Counted from the first letter of the stretch, positions 54,772-63,683 are shown. The stretch: 64,000 bases of DNA from Mycoplasmopsis citelli (GCF_900660645.1 NZ_LR215036.1:806001-870000), one strand, 5' to 3'. Translations and numbers: made by a program. Notes: generated from the letters alone by a model not told the origin.

Positions 54772-54796
54772 AAAGCAAGATAAAATCTTGCTTTTT
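54770..54796. terminator. Bidirectional terminator between the transfer operon and the toxin gene
   Basis: AAAAAGCAAGAT / ATCTTGCTTTTT with a 3-nt loop separates two convergent genes. Confidence 0.75.
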
Positions 54797-54807
54797 TTAC
54801 TTTAATT

Positions 54808-55386
54808 TTAAGCAATAACAGTGTTGTTTAAAATAAAGTTTTTAATATATAAATTTAAATGTTTTTCTTTATTATGAATTACATAATTATTAATTATTTC
54901 AGTATATTGTTTATCATTTTTTTGAGTGCTTAAATATAGTCCACATAGATTTTGTAAAAATAACACCATAAAAGCAAATATTACTCGCTTATTTCCGTTG
55001 ATTAAAATATGTTGTTTAGCTAAATTAGCAACAATATAAGCAAGCAAATCAAAATTATTTTGCTTTTCTAAAGTATCAATGTAGCTAATATAATTGTGAT
55101 AATGCAAAAGCACTTTATCTTTAAAAATTCCCATTTTAGTATTATCAACTTGATCTTCTGAAGTGTTAGCAAACTCAAAAGCTTGAGTAATTAAATCTTC
55201 AAAGATTTCTATGGCAATATCTTCATCTAAATAATAGCTAAAATTAAGCTTAGTTAGCCCTTTATTTGTTTTTATAAGTAAGGTGCTTAATTTATCATCA
55301 ATAACATTAAAATGCTTTAAATAAGGCTCTTTTTGTGCTTTTAAGGAATGTTTATTTAAACAAATAATATTTTTTTCTTTAATCAT
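54808..55386 (-). CDS. Doc/Fic-family toxin
   Basis: 192 aa. HILINGNKR at residues 126-134 matches the Fic motif HxFx(D/E)xN(G/K)xR in its Doc form: Lys follows Asn, as in Doc kinases that phosphorylate EF-Tu. The Phe is Leu and the usual Asp/Glu is Asn130, which could reduce metal binding. It is longer than phage P1 Doc (126 aa), with an additional N-terminal ~60 residues. A small basic ORF ends 16 bp upstream on the same strand, the usual antitoxin-toxin order. It lies opposite to the transfer genes. Confidence 0.7.
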   Translation of the reverse strand: MIKEKNIICLNKHSLKAQKEPYLKHFNVIDDKLSTLLIKTNKGLTKLNFSYYLDEDIAIEIFEDLITQAFEFANTSEDQVDNTKMGIFKDKVLLHYHNYISYIDTLEKQNNFDLLAYIVANLAKQHILINGNKRVIFAFMVLFLQNLCGLYLSTQKNDKQYTEIINNYVIHNKEKHLNLYIKNFILNNTVIA

Positions 55387-55402
55387 AAATTCTCTTTATA
55401 AA

Positions 55403-55537
55403 TTACATTTTAGCTAAATTTTTTATAACTTTTTTACATAAATCTTTTTGCGGAAAAATATCAAGTTCTTGTTTTAAAGTTTCGGTGTGATTTTTTCAAA
55501 TTTTTGTTGTTAGTTTTAAAGGTTTTGGTATTGTCAT
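55403..55537 (-). CDS. Putative antitoxin of the Doc/Fic pair
   Basis: 44 aa (starting MTIPKPLKLTTKIWKNHTET), with the ribosome site GAAAGGA 8 nt before the ATG and one TGA read as Trp. The C-terminal half (LKQELDIFPQKDLCKKVIKN) looks helical and could thread over the toxin active site as Phd does. No family is recognised. The assignment rests on size, order and 16-bp spacing to the toxin gene. It is too short for most gene-calling cutoffs. Confidence 0.55.
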
Positions 55538-55617
55538 TTGTCATTCCTTTCAAAAAATAATTATTTTAGATTTATTTGAAGTATAAATTTTTAAATTGTT
55601 AAATGTAAAAAATCATC

Positions 55618-55645
55618 AAAAATCACATTAAAAAATGTGATTTTT
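55618..55645. terminator. Hairpin AAAAATCACATT / AATGTGATTTTT
   Basis: A 12-bp stem with a 4-nt loop lies between the divergent antitoxin and methyltransferase genes. It can act in either direction. Its sequence is a relative of the AAAATCGCAT hairpins. Confidence 0.5.
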
Positions 55646-55711
55646 TAGATCTATTTATTTGCTCCATTATCCTTATAAAATAAAGCACTTGAAAAAGTAA
55701 AGGAGCAAATA

Positions 55712-56278
55712 ATGATTAAAAAACAATTTAGTAAAAACAATGAACTTTACACGCCTAGAAAATGAGTAGAATATATCATCAATTACTTAGAAAGCACCAA
55801 AGCACTTACTAAGGATATGACTGTTTGATGTCCATTTGATTTGGATATTTCAAGTTTTCCAACAGTATTAAGACAAAGGGGATATAAGGTTATTAATACT
55901 CATATAAACACCGGACAAGATTTTTATAATTATATCCCTGAAGAACCTTTTGACATTATTATTTCAAACCCTCCTTTTACAGGAAAAGCTCAAACATTAG
56001 CACGTTTACAATCACTTGGACCTAATATTAAATGAGCATTAATTTATGGCAATCAATTCTTTTTAACATCAAGTTTTGTTCGTCAATTAAACGATCTAAA
56101 TAACTTTCAAATGATTGCTTTTGAGCGAAGAATGTATTTTCTTAGTGATTATGCTTTAGATGTAGAAAAACCAACTAAAGAAGTAAAGACAAATCCAATG
56201 TTTGCGTCATTAGTTTTAACAAACAACTTATTTTTACCTAAGGATTTTATAGTACTCAAGGGAGTTAAAAATCAATAA
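55712..56278 (+). CDS. Orphan DNA adenine methyltransferase-like protein
   Basis: 188 aa. VWCPFDLDISSFPTVLRQRG takes the place of the SAM-binding region, and the catalytic motif ISNPPFTGKAQ is near residue 88-98. It resembles the small phage/ICE-type N6-adenine methyltransferases. No endonuclease is adjacent. It may protect the element from host restriction or regulate its genes. A good ribosome site (AAAGGAG) is present. The stop is followed by a non-functional-looking region. Confidence 0.7.
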
Positions 56279-56280
56279 AA

Positions 56281-56439
56281 AAGCAAAAATATATTAACTT
56301 TTCAAAATTGTATATGAATATGAATGATATTATGACCAAGTGCTTTTACTATCTTTTGATGAATTCCTAAATTTGAATCAATATGATTGTTATGAATTGT
56401 AGCTACAATAGGAATTGTGCCATGTCTTTCTGATTTGTT
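56281..56439 (-). pseudogene. Protein-like fragment on the minus strand
   Basis: This frame is open without start or stop for about 53 codons and has protein-like composition (SERHGTIPIVATIHNNHIDS, then LGIHQKIVKALGHNIIH). It has no start codon or ribosome site, and its upstream end runs into a TAG. It looks like the middle of a decayed gene of unknown family next to the element boundary. Confidence 0.3.
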
Positions 56440-56477
56440 ATCCTAATTTATGGATTGTTTATAATAACAAAAACAAT

Positions 56478-56502
56478 AAAATCGCATTTTTTATGCGATT
56501 TT
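56478..56502 (+). terminator. Hairpin AAAATCGCAT / ATGCGATTTT
   Basis: Third copy of this stem, with a T-rich tail and, 32 bp on, an ACGTTATACT promoter -10 (56534-56539), as at 49332-49395. Confidence 0.7.
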
Positions 56503-56566
56503 TTAGTACTTTTTAAGCTTTATTTATGAACACGTTATACTCTTTTTGCACTAAAAGCAAAAGAAA

Positions 56567-56647
56567 GGAACAAATATTACACTTTATTAGCTATATTATA
56601 TTTTGGATTAATTATTACAGTATCTGTTTTATTAGCACTATACTCTT
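56567..56647 (+). pseudogene. Short membrane-peptide remnant
   Basis: 27 codons reading NKYYTLLAILYFGLIITV, then SVLLALYS and stop, preceded by AAAGGAA but without ATG, GTG or TTG. The hydrophobic segment resembles the first membrane helix of the protein at 48892 (VLLALY). It is probably the decayed 5' end of a paralogue, behind a promoter that may now serve the coiled-coil gene. Confidence 0.35.
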
Positions 56648-56718
56648 AAGTTCTGTAGTAAATCAGACCAAAAATAACTTTTAGTGTTATATATTAAAAA
56701 ATATAGAAAGGAAAAAAC

Positions 56719-59358
56719 ATGACTAAAAAACGAAAATTTCTTATAATTGGCTCTTCAGTTGCTCTTCCAGCTATTATTGCTGGAACAATTATTGGTGCTG
56801 TTCCTACATATTCAGTTCTTAGCAAAAAAATTACCAAACTTAAAGAAGAAAATGCTAAATTGCTAGCAGAAATTAAAAGGCTCAGAGATCAGAACAAAAC
56901 CGACCAATACACTACTACAACTCTTAGAGCTCAAAACGAACGTTTAGAAATACTTGTTAAACAATTTAACGAAACAACTTTAAATAAAAGTGATTTTAAT
57001 AATGTTCTTACATCTTTATCAAAAGAAATTAGTTCAGGTAAAAGTGTTGGTGAAATTGTCAAAAATGTTGGATATAAACAACTTGAATCTCCGCTTATTG
57101 AATATAAAAATAGTTTACAAGAGAAAATTACTAGTTTAAGTTCAACATTAGATGAGCAACTTCAAAATAATGACCTTTTAACTGAAGATACTAAAAAATT
57201 AATTAAAGCATCTATTGCTAAAGGGCAAAATCTTTTATCTTCATTAAATGAAAATTCATTTAGTGATATTGAAACTGCCAAAGCATCTTTAGAAAAAATT
57301 GTTAAATCGCAAAACATTTATCTAGCTCAAGTTCAAACTGCTTTAGATATTATGAAAACCCAACTTGATCAAAACAACACCAAAATTGCTCACAATGTCG
57401 AAAATATCAAAACTCGAAATGACCAAATTTTAAAATTAGTAAAACAAAGTAATGATACTTTGAGTTTCTACTTACAAAAAATTGAAGAACTTTCAAAGAA
57501 TTTGACTACTTTTAAAGATTCAAATTTTGATAATGTTTTTACTCCTAGTTCAGCAAATACTATTAAAGGATTAATTACTCAAGCTCTTGAGATTTTCAAC
57601 AACAAAAAAGTAGTTTTTGAAGAAATTGTAAACACTTCAAAACAAAAAATGTCTGATCTTAACTTAGAAGAAGATTTTGAAACTCCAATTATTAGCTATG
57701 ATTTACCTAAATTAAGTCAGAGTTTTGATGAAGTTCTTAAAAAATATGAAGATATTCGCACTCAAATTCTTAACGCTTACAATGAACACAGTAATAAACT
57801 TTCTGGCGAAGTGCTTAAAGCTAACGAATTAGTAAATGCTTTAAAAGCAAAACAACAAGACAATGAAGACCAAATTACTCTTCTTACCAAAGACAAAGCA
57901 ACCTTAGAGGCCAATATTGCTGAAATTAAAAAGGATTTAACCACTAACTTAGGTTCAATGCTTGATAGTCAAATTACCTCTTTAAATGGAATTGAAAATA
58001 CCATTAGGTCTTCAAATATCCCCCAAGCAATTTCTTTAGCAAATCAATTAAAAGTTCAAATTGACGCTTTACAAGGTCTTAAAAGTAAATATACTGCCGA
58101 AAATTACACACAAACCTTTGCTCCTGTTGTTAAACAAGCTCTTGATTCAGCTCAACAAGTTATTGATGAGTACAAACGCAATGTTTTAGATGCTTTAAAA
58201 ACAGAATTTGAATCAACTAAAGCAACTTTAGCTCAAACTCAAGGAGAGCTTGAAAAAACCAAATCAGAACTTACTTTAAAACAAAACAGTCTATCAGAGG
58301 TTGAAAGATCTTTAGCGGAAGTTAATCAAAGCTTAGCTCAAAACAAACAAGAATTAGACCGAGCTACCGAAAGTTTAACTACCACTAATAATCAACTTCA
58401 AACCTTAAAACAAGAACTTAAAGACAATCAATTAAAAGTCGAAAATACTTTTACAGCAGTTAATTCAGCATATACTAACCTTAAAGCCAAAGCAAATACT
58501 TTAATTGGAGAAATGGATTCAAGTATTAATGTTTCAGAGCTTAAAAAATTGATAGATGAAAATGTTCCAATTTTTAATCCTAAAGACTCATCTGCTCAAC
58601 AACTAGCAAGCATTCAAAATTTAATTGATAAATCTACTCAGTTAAGTAATTTATTTAATAAAGCCGCTCAAGATGATTTTAAGTTCAAACAATCCCAAAC
58701 AAACCAAAAAATCAGAGAACTTAATAAAGAAAAGGAAACCATTCAAAATGGTATCTCAGATTTACAAGAGAAACAAGCTAGATTTAAGAGTGTCTTATCA
58801 AAAAACATCATAACCCTAAATAGTGCTTATAGTTCAAGAAAAACTGCAGCTCAAACAATTGTAGCTACTGCAAAAAGCTTAAGTCTTCCAACTGAAGAAC
58901 TAGAAAAATTACTTAGTTTACAAGATTTACAAGCTCCAGGAAATGATTTAACCAAACAAATTGATTTTGTTGAACAATACACTACTAGAATTAGTAAATT
59001 AGGTGAAGAAACTTTAAAACTCCAAAATGCTATTTTAAATAAAACCACTTCTCAAACTGCTCAAGCTAAAAAAGAATTAGAAGATATCAAAAAACAGAAA
59101 GAAAAATTAGAAGAAACAAATAGATTATTAGCTAAAAAAGACGCTCAAAATCAAGCTCAAATCGCTCAATTGCAAAAAACTATTCAAGCTAAAGAAAAAG
59201 AACTTCAAAATGCTATTTCTCAAAGAGACCAAGCTCTAAAAGATAAAGCCACAAGTCAAAAACTCAAGGAATTACAACACCAACAAGACCAAGATAGAAT
59301 AAAAAATCTCAATAATGAAATCGATAGATTGAAAGAAATTTGTTCAAATGACAATTAA
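56719..59358 (+). CDS. Giant coiled-coil membrane-anchored protein, copy B (interrupted)
   Basis: 879 aa to a TAA at 59356-59358. The N-terminal hydrophobic anchor (about 8-33, IIGSSVALPAIIAGTIIGAV) lacks a lipobox Cys. The rest is continuous coiled coil. Paralogue of the 1047-aa protein at 31884 (for example LKSKYTAENYTQTFAPV here and LKSKYNIENYNQTFTPI there). The C-terminal globular part exists downstream in a -1 frame (59352-60062), so a frameshift separates them. Ribosome site AAAGGAAA. Confidence 0.7.
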   Translation: MTKKRKFLIIGSSVALPAIIAGTIIGAVPTYSVLSKKITKLKEENAKLLAEIKRLRDQNKTDQYTTTTLRAQNERLEILVKQFNETTLNKSDFNNVLTSLSKEISSGKSVGEIVKNVGYKQLESPLIEYKNSLQEKITSLSSTLDEQLQNNDLLTEDTKKLIKASIAKGQNLLSSLNENSFSDIETAKASLEKIVKSQNIYLAQVQTALDIMKTQLDQNNTKIAHNVENIKTRNDQILKLVKQSNDTLSFYLQKIEELSKNLTTFKDSNFDNVFTPSSANTIKGLITQALEIFNNKKVVFEEIVNTSKQKMSDLNLEEDFETPIISYDLPKLSQSFDEVLKKYEDIRTQILNAYNEHSNKLSGEVLKANELVNALKAKQQDNEDQITLLTKDKATLEANIAEIKKDLTTNLGSMLDSQITSLNGIENTIRSSNIPQAISLANQLKVQIDALQGLKSKYTAENYTQTFAPVVKQALDSAQQVIDEYKRNVLDALKTEFESTKATLAQTQGELEKTKSELTLKQNSLSEVERSLAEVNQSLAQNKQELDRATESLTTTNNQLQTLKQELKDNQLKVENTFTAVNSAYTNLKAKANTLIGEMDSSINVSELKKLIDENVPIFNPKDSSAQQLASIQNLIDKSTQLSNLFNKAAQDDFKFKQSQTNQKIRELNKEKETIQNGISDLQEKQARFKSVLSKNIITLNSAYSSRKTAAQTIVATAKSLSLPTEELEKLLSLQDLQAPGNDLTKQIDFVEQYTTRISKLGEETLKLQNAILNKTTSQTAQAKKELEDIKKQKEKLEETNRLLAKKDAQNQAQIAQLQKTIQAKEKELQNAISQRDQALKDKATSQKLKELQHQQDQDRIKNLNNEIDRLKEICSNDN

Positions 59359-60062
59359 ATCCACCAAATCAAGACTCAAATTCTGAATCTCTTGAACGAA
59401 TCAACACTCTCGAATTCCAAAACCAAAGACTTAATAAAGAAAAACAAGAATTACAAAATGAATTAAACGACGCAAATAACAAACTTAGAGAGGCAATAGA
59501 AACCTACAAAAAATATAATAACGCACTTACAAAATCAAATGTTTATAAAAATGCCACTGAAACTTCAAATTATAAAAATGATTCAGGACGAACCAATGCT
59601 CTTACAGGGTATGGAGATTATTATGATAAATATCGCTTTGGTGGTTGATTTAGCACATTATATCCTGGAAAAACCCCCGATAGTGTTTCTATTATTCAAC
59701 TATTTAACCTTAGGTTAAGAAATACATCACAAGGACCGCACACCTTCAGAATTTGATATCTTGATACAACCGAAACTGACCCAAGCAAACAATTAAAATC
59801 AACAATCGAGACCTGAAATTACAACATGTCTGATGGATGAGCTCAGGGTTATGGAGAAATTTATCACAATCCAACTGCTAAAACCAGTAATGCTCATTAT
59901 ATACATTCAGAATATTTAGTTATCAATAAAATAAATGATTGAGCCCCTAATAAAGTTATGTTTTACTACGTTATGGCTAGTTGAGATAAAAATAAAAACC
60001 AGATTTGAGATCTTACAGCAAAACAAGTAATAGTTTCAATTGAAGAACTAGATAATAATTAA
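59352..60062 (+). pseudogene. Detached C-terminal part of coiled-coil protein B
   Basis: The open frame of about 236 codons begins around the stop of the upstream gene, with no start codon. It continues the coiled coil (LERINTLEFQNQRLNKEKQ) and then aligns with the C-terminal domain of copy A (SNVYKNATE here, SNVYQNATR there). A single-base gain or loss between about 59331 and 59352 explains the break. It could be a true mutation, a phase-variable site or a sequencing error. Confidence 0.7.
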
Positions 60063-60090
60063 TAAGATTCTTGTGCTATTTCAAACCAAA

Positions 60091-60107
60091 AACCCCAAAA
60101 GTTTGAC
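60091..60107 (+). terminator. Left half of a terminator split by the IS element
   Basis: AACCCC and TTTGAC here can pair with GTCAGA and GGGGT at 61568-61583, directly beyond the IS, followed by 17 T. Without the IS (and one AAAC) the two halves form a normal stem-loop after the coiled-coil gene. Confidence 0.5.
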
Positions 60108-60168
60108 TTAAACTGATATGAACCCCTAAAGTTGGACAATAAAATCCAAAATTAAGGGGTTCATTTTT

Positions 60169-60705
60169 ATGAAACTAAGTTACGAAGACAAAATCAAAAT
60201 ATATCAATTACGTAAAAAAGGATTTACTGAAAAATCTTTAACAATAAAATTTAGAGTAAATCGTGCAATTATAAAATATATTGTCGCACTGATAAATCGT
60301 CACGGAATTGAAATTGTTAAAAAGACTAAAAATCAATATTATTCTCCACAAATAAAATTAGAAATGATTAATCAAGTTCTTCTTAAAGGACATTCTACAA
60401 GAGAAATTTCACTTCAATATGGATTACCTAATTGAGGAATTCTTTCAAATTGAATTATTCAATACAAGAAAAATGGGTATACTATTGTTGAAAAGAAAAA
60501 AGGAAGGCCATCAAAAATGGGACGTAAACCAAAGAAAACTTGAGAAAAATTAACACCACTTGAAAAAGCTAAACAAGAGATTGAATATCTTAGAACTGAG
60601 GTGATTTTCCTAAAAAAGTTAAAAGGGATCCCGTTGGATCAAAAAGACTTACAGAATATAAAAGCCAAAAAGTTAAAGAAATGGTCGACGAAGGATTCTC
60701 ATTAA
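60169..60705 (+). CDS. IS3-family transposase OrfA
   Basis: 178 aa. N-terminal helix-turn-helix (YEDKIKIYQLRKKGFTEKSL...) and a second HTH around STREISLQYGL, then the leucine-zipper-like EKAKQEIEYLRTEVIFLKKL. The frame carries CTA AAA AAG at 60610-60618; a -1 slip there continues into OrfB to give a fusion transposase of about 454 aa. Trp codons are TGA. Confidence 0.85.
60612..60640 (+). promoter_or_regulatory. -1 frameshift signal of the IS3 transposase
   Basis: A_AAA_AAG (60612-60618) is followed after 8 nt by the small hairpin GATCC-CGTT-GGATC (60627-60640). Frameshifting at this type of site is established for IS3-family elements. It is the same heptamer as at the two hsdM-hsdS junctions. 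Confidence 0.75.
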
Positions 60706-61532
60706 AAATTTTATTAAAAATTGCTCAACTATCACGTTCAACTTATTATTATCATCTTAAAAAAATCAATTCAGCTGATAAAAATAAAAATTTTAAAGAC
60801 GAAATTATATCTATATATAATGAACATAGAGGCAGTTATGGATATCGTCGTATTACTTTAGAACTCAAAAATCGTGGATATTTGGTAAATCATAAAAAAG
60901 TAAAAAGACTTATGAATTTGCTAAATTTAATTGGCGGAAATCGTAAGCGTAAAAAATATAAATCATACAAAGGCGAAGTGGGCAAAAAAGCTCCAAACCT
61001 TATTAATCGAGATTTTTATTCTAAAAAACCATTGCAAAAATGTTACACTGACATTACTGAATTTGCTTTACCTAGTCATTCTCAAAAACTTTATTTGTCA
61101 GCTATTTTAGATGGTTATAATAGCGAAATTATCAGTTTTACTATATCTCGCTCCCCAAATTTATTGCAAGTTGAAAAAATGCTTAAAAAGGCTTTCACAA
61201 AAGCTAAATATAGTGGAACAATTTTACACAGTGATCAAGGTTGACAATATCAACATAATAGTTATCACAAATTTTTAAATTCTAAAGAGATAAAAGCTTC
61301 AATGTCCCGAAAAGGTAATAGTCCAGATAATGGGATGATGGAATCATTTTTTGGAGTTTTAAAAACAGAAATGTTTTATGGCAAGGAACATACTTTTAAA
61401 TCGCTTGAACAATTAGAAAAAGCTATTATCAATTACATTGATTACTACAATAACAAAAGAATTAAAGTTAGATTAAAAGTTAGATTAAAAGGACTTAGCC
61501 CTGTCCAATACAGAACTAAGTTCCTTCAATAA
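60618..61532 (+). CDS. IS3-family transposase OrfB (DDE catalytic part)
   Basis: 304 aa from the frameshift point (a separate start at ATG 60681 is possible). It contains an HTH-like N-terminal region, then the HRGSYGYRRI and NHKKVKRLM motifs, then the catalytic triad: Asp in CYTDITEF, Asp in ILHSDQGWQY and Glu in SPDNGMMESFFGVLK. All are intact. Near the C-terminus a 12-bp tandem duplication repeats VRLK (61466-61489). That may be harmless. Confidence 0.88.
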
Positions 61533-61566
61533 TTTTTTGTCTAACTTTTGGGGTTCATATCAAAAC

Positions 61567-61601
61567 TGTCAGATAAAAGGGGTCTTTTTTTTTTTTTTTT
61601 T
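61567..61601 (+). terminator. Right half of the split terminator with 17-T tract
   Basis: GTCAGATAAAAGGGGTC followed by 17 T (61585-61601). It pairs with 60091-60107 across the IS. The T tract also fills the -35 region of the next promoter. Confidence 0.5.
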
Positions 61602-61616
61602 GAGAACCGTTATAAT
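61585..61616 (+). promoter_or_regulatory. Promoter with homopolymeric T tract before the transglutaminase-like gene
   Basis: The T17 run (61585-61601) covers the place of the -35 and part of the spacer before TATAAT (61611-61616), which is preceded by CCGT. Homopolymer-length changes next to the -10 switch transcription of some mycoplasma surface genes (for example vlp of M. hyorhinis, with poly-A). The same may apply here. Confidence 0.5.
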
Positions 61617-61625
61617 TAAAATAAT

Positions 61626-63683
61626 ATGAAGTTTTTCAAATCAAAAACCAAGAAATTTACATTACTTTTAACTAGCACATTAGCTACTACAGCTTTGGTT
61701 TTTTTAACTCCAAGTCTTATACCTCACAAAACAAACAAAATTTCTTATTTTTCACAAAATCCAAGTATCTCAGTTTATCCAAAACCATCTGAGATACCTG
61801 AATTAAGAATAAAAAATCTTCCTAAAGAAGAACTTTCATATTTGCAAAAAACTGGATTATCCGGAATAAAATCTAATCTCCAAAAAATTGTTTTAGATTC
61901 TAAAAAATTCCCTATTTCAGAAGATTTTTTGTCATTTGTTAATGATAATATCAACCAAATAGAACAAGAAAAAGATATAGTTAAAGATTATGATGATTAT
62001 TGAAACGTAAAAAGTATACAACGAATCTTTTTATTTTATAATTATAAACTTTGAAAGCAAGCATTTTCAAATCCTGATGATTTAGTGTTAACTTCCGAAG
62101 ATAAAGATGAATGAAAGAAAATTTTCATTCAAAAATCAAACGAAATTAAAACTTTATCAGAGAAAAAACAAACAATCAATTCGCAAAATTACTTAAAAGA
62201 TTTTTATATTTATAAATTACAAGAGCAAATTAAGTTATATGAACAATATCCATATTATCTTCAACCTTTAGAAAGATTAAAAAAACTTTTATATTACTAC
62301 CAAAATAATTATGATGAATTAGTGAATTTTCAATGAGGAATAGATAAAAATAACAAGTTCTCGCTAGACCCTAGCAAATACTATAGTGGAAATTATAAAT
62401 GAATCCAAATTAATGACGAATACATTAAAAACTGACTTAAATACTATCAAAGATGAAATTGAGTTTTTATAAATAAAGAAGATCAAATCGCTAAAATTGA
62501 AGATAAAGATATTAAAGCTTTAGAAATAAACGAAAAATTTAAAAATAATAAAATAATTAGTGATTACATTAAAAGACAAATTAACTTTGCTCCAGATAGA
62601 TATGATGAGCTTTGGTTAACGAATCCAGAATATCCCGAAAAAGTTAAATTTAAAGATGTTTTGAATACAGATTACAACGCACAAAGAAAGGAAGTAATTG
62701 ACGAAATAAATAAATTAAATTTAAAATTTAATAATTTTCAAACTACATTAAATTTTGAGGATAATAAAAAAATTAACGTCGAAAACAAGGAATATAAATT
62801 TTATGATACTAGCCAATTAAAAGATTTTGAATACGAAAAATTTTGAAAATATCAAAATTTTTTAGAACTAAAAGATAATCGTGGTATAGGTTCTTTGAAT
62901 ACTTTCAATATCTATAATAATTTATTATGAGAGCGACCAAACTTATTTTCTGATGGTTTATATAAATCTATAAATTCAGAACTAATAAAACCTGTTCATA
63001 AAAGAACAAAAGAAAATGATCATATAGTAGATTACGCATCTGAACTAACTGATGAAGAAATTAAACAAGGTAAAAGATTTTGAAAAGATGCCCATTGAAT
63101 TAACCCTATTCCCGAATACAAAAGATGATTTAACCACTGAAAAGAAATCTTACCTAAAATTATCAATAAAAATTGAGATGATAAAACCAAAATTAAGGCA
63201 GTAGCTTATTATATTGCCACTAATTCTTTATATCTATCTCCTATAAAAAAACAATTCAACTATAATGGTTATGGATTTTATAATCCTACCCAAATTTTCA
63301 CAAACGATCCAGAAATTCAATGCGTTGGATATTCGATGAATTTAGCTGCTGCTCTAACAATTTTAAATATTCCTGTCAGAATTTTAGGAGGACCCTACTT
63401 AGGTTCTCCTATAGCAACAGTGGCAGAGGGCGGACACGCTTGAAATGAAGTTTTTGTTGACGGAAGATGAAAAGCGATTAATTTAACTTGATTTGATTAT
63501 AGCGAAACAACTAATTTTTCTAAAGAAACTTTCGAACTTAAAGATGATGAAGACTTATTCTTAGAAAGAAGTTCTAAACATATGGACCAATTTAAACTTA
63601 ACATTAGTTCATATGAAACTACCTTAATGTTTTTCAAAAACCCTAAAGAATACGAATATCAAGATCTTCCTGAAAGTATTTAA
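61626..63683 (+). CDS. Secreted transglutaminase-like (cysteine peptidase fold) protein
   Basis: 685 aa. An N-terminal signal/anchor segment (about 12-31, LLLTSTLATTALVFLTPSLI) lacks a lipobox Cys. A long helical, charged middle region (about 35-500) precedes a C-terminal transglutaminase-like core. The core holds Cys566 in IQCVGYSMNLAAAL, His604 in GGHAWNEVFVDGRW and Asp624 in NLTWFDYSE, a complete catalytic triad. Such domains act as peptidases or crosslinkers on the surface. The gene has no Shine-Dalgarno sequence; TATAAT is 9 nt before the ATG. Trp codons are mainly TGA. Confidence 0.8.

Larger units (their letters stand above)
60114..61562 (+). mobile_element. IS3-family insertion sequence, IS150-like, intact
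   Basis: About 1.45 kb. The terminal inverted repeats begin TGATATGAACCCC at the left and end GGGGTTCATATCA at the right; they match at about 24 of 26 positions. It is flanked by the direct repeat AAAC (60110-60113 and 61563-61566), which fits a target duplication. It encodes the usual two overlapping transposase frames with a slippery site between them. It is inserted in the loop of the terminator of the coiled-coil gene. Confidence 0.88.

Noticed and set aside
55403-55544. Alternative antitoxin frame from ATG 55544
   Set aside because: That frame gives a short Asn/Lys peptide ending at a TAA inside the region. The frame from 55537 is longer, fits the ribosome site and ends 16 bp from the toxin gene.
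55712-56278. Orphan methyltransferase as partner of the 47-kb endonuclease
   Set aside because: The endonuclease already overlaps a complete methyltransferase gene, and the orphan is 8 kb away behind a different promoter.
59341-59360. Programmed frameshift to join the two parts of coiled-coil protein B
   Set aside because: The overlap of the two frames contains no slippery heptamer in register and no downstream stem, so an indel is more likely.
323-60062. Dozens of apparent gene breaks at TGA codons
   Set aside because: TGA falls at conserved Trp positions in recognised proteins (UvrA, Lgt, AsnRS, VirB4), so these are sense codons of the mycoplasma code.
60169-61532. IS3 transposase as integrase of the conjugative element
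   Set aside because: The element has its own inverted repeats and flanking AAAC repeats, and belongs to the IS150-like group, unlike the ICE DDE recombinases.
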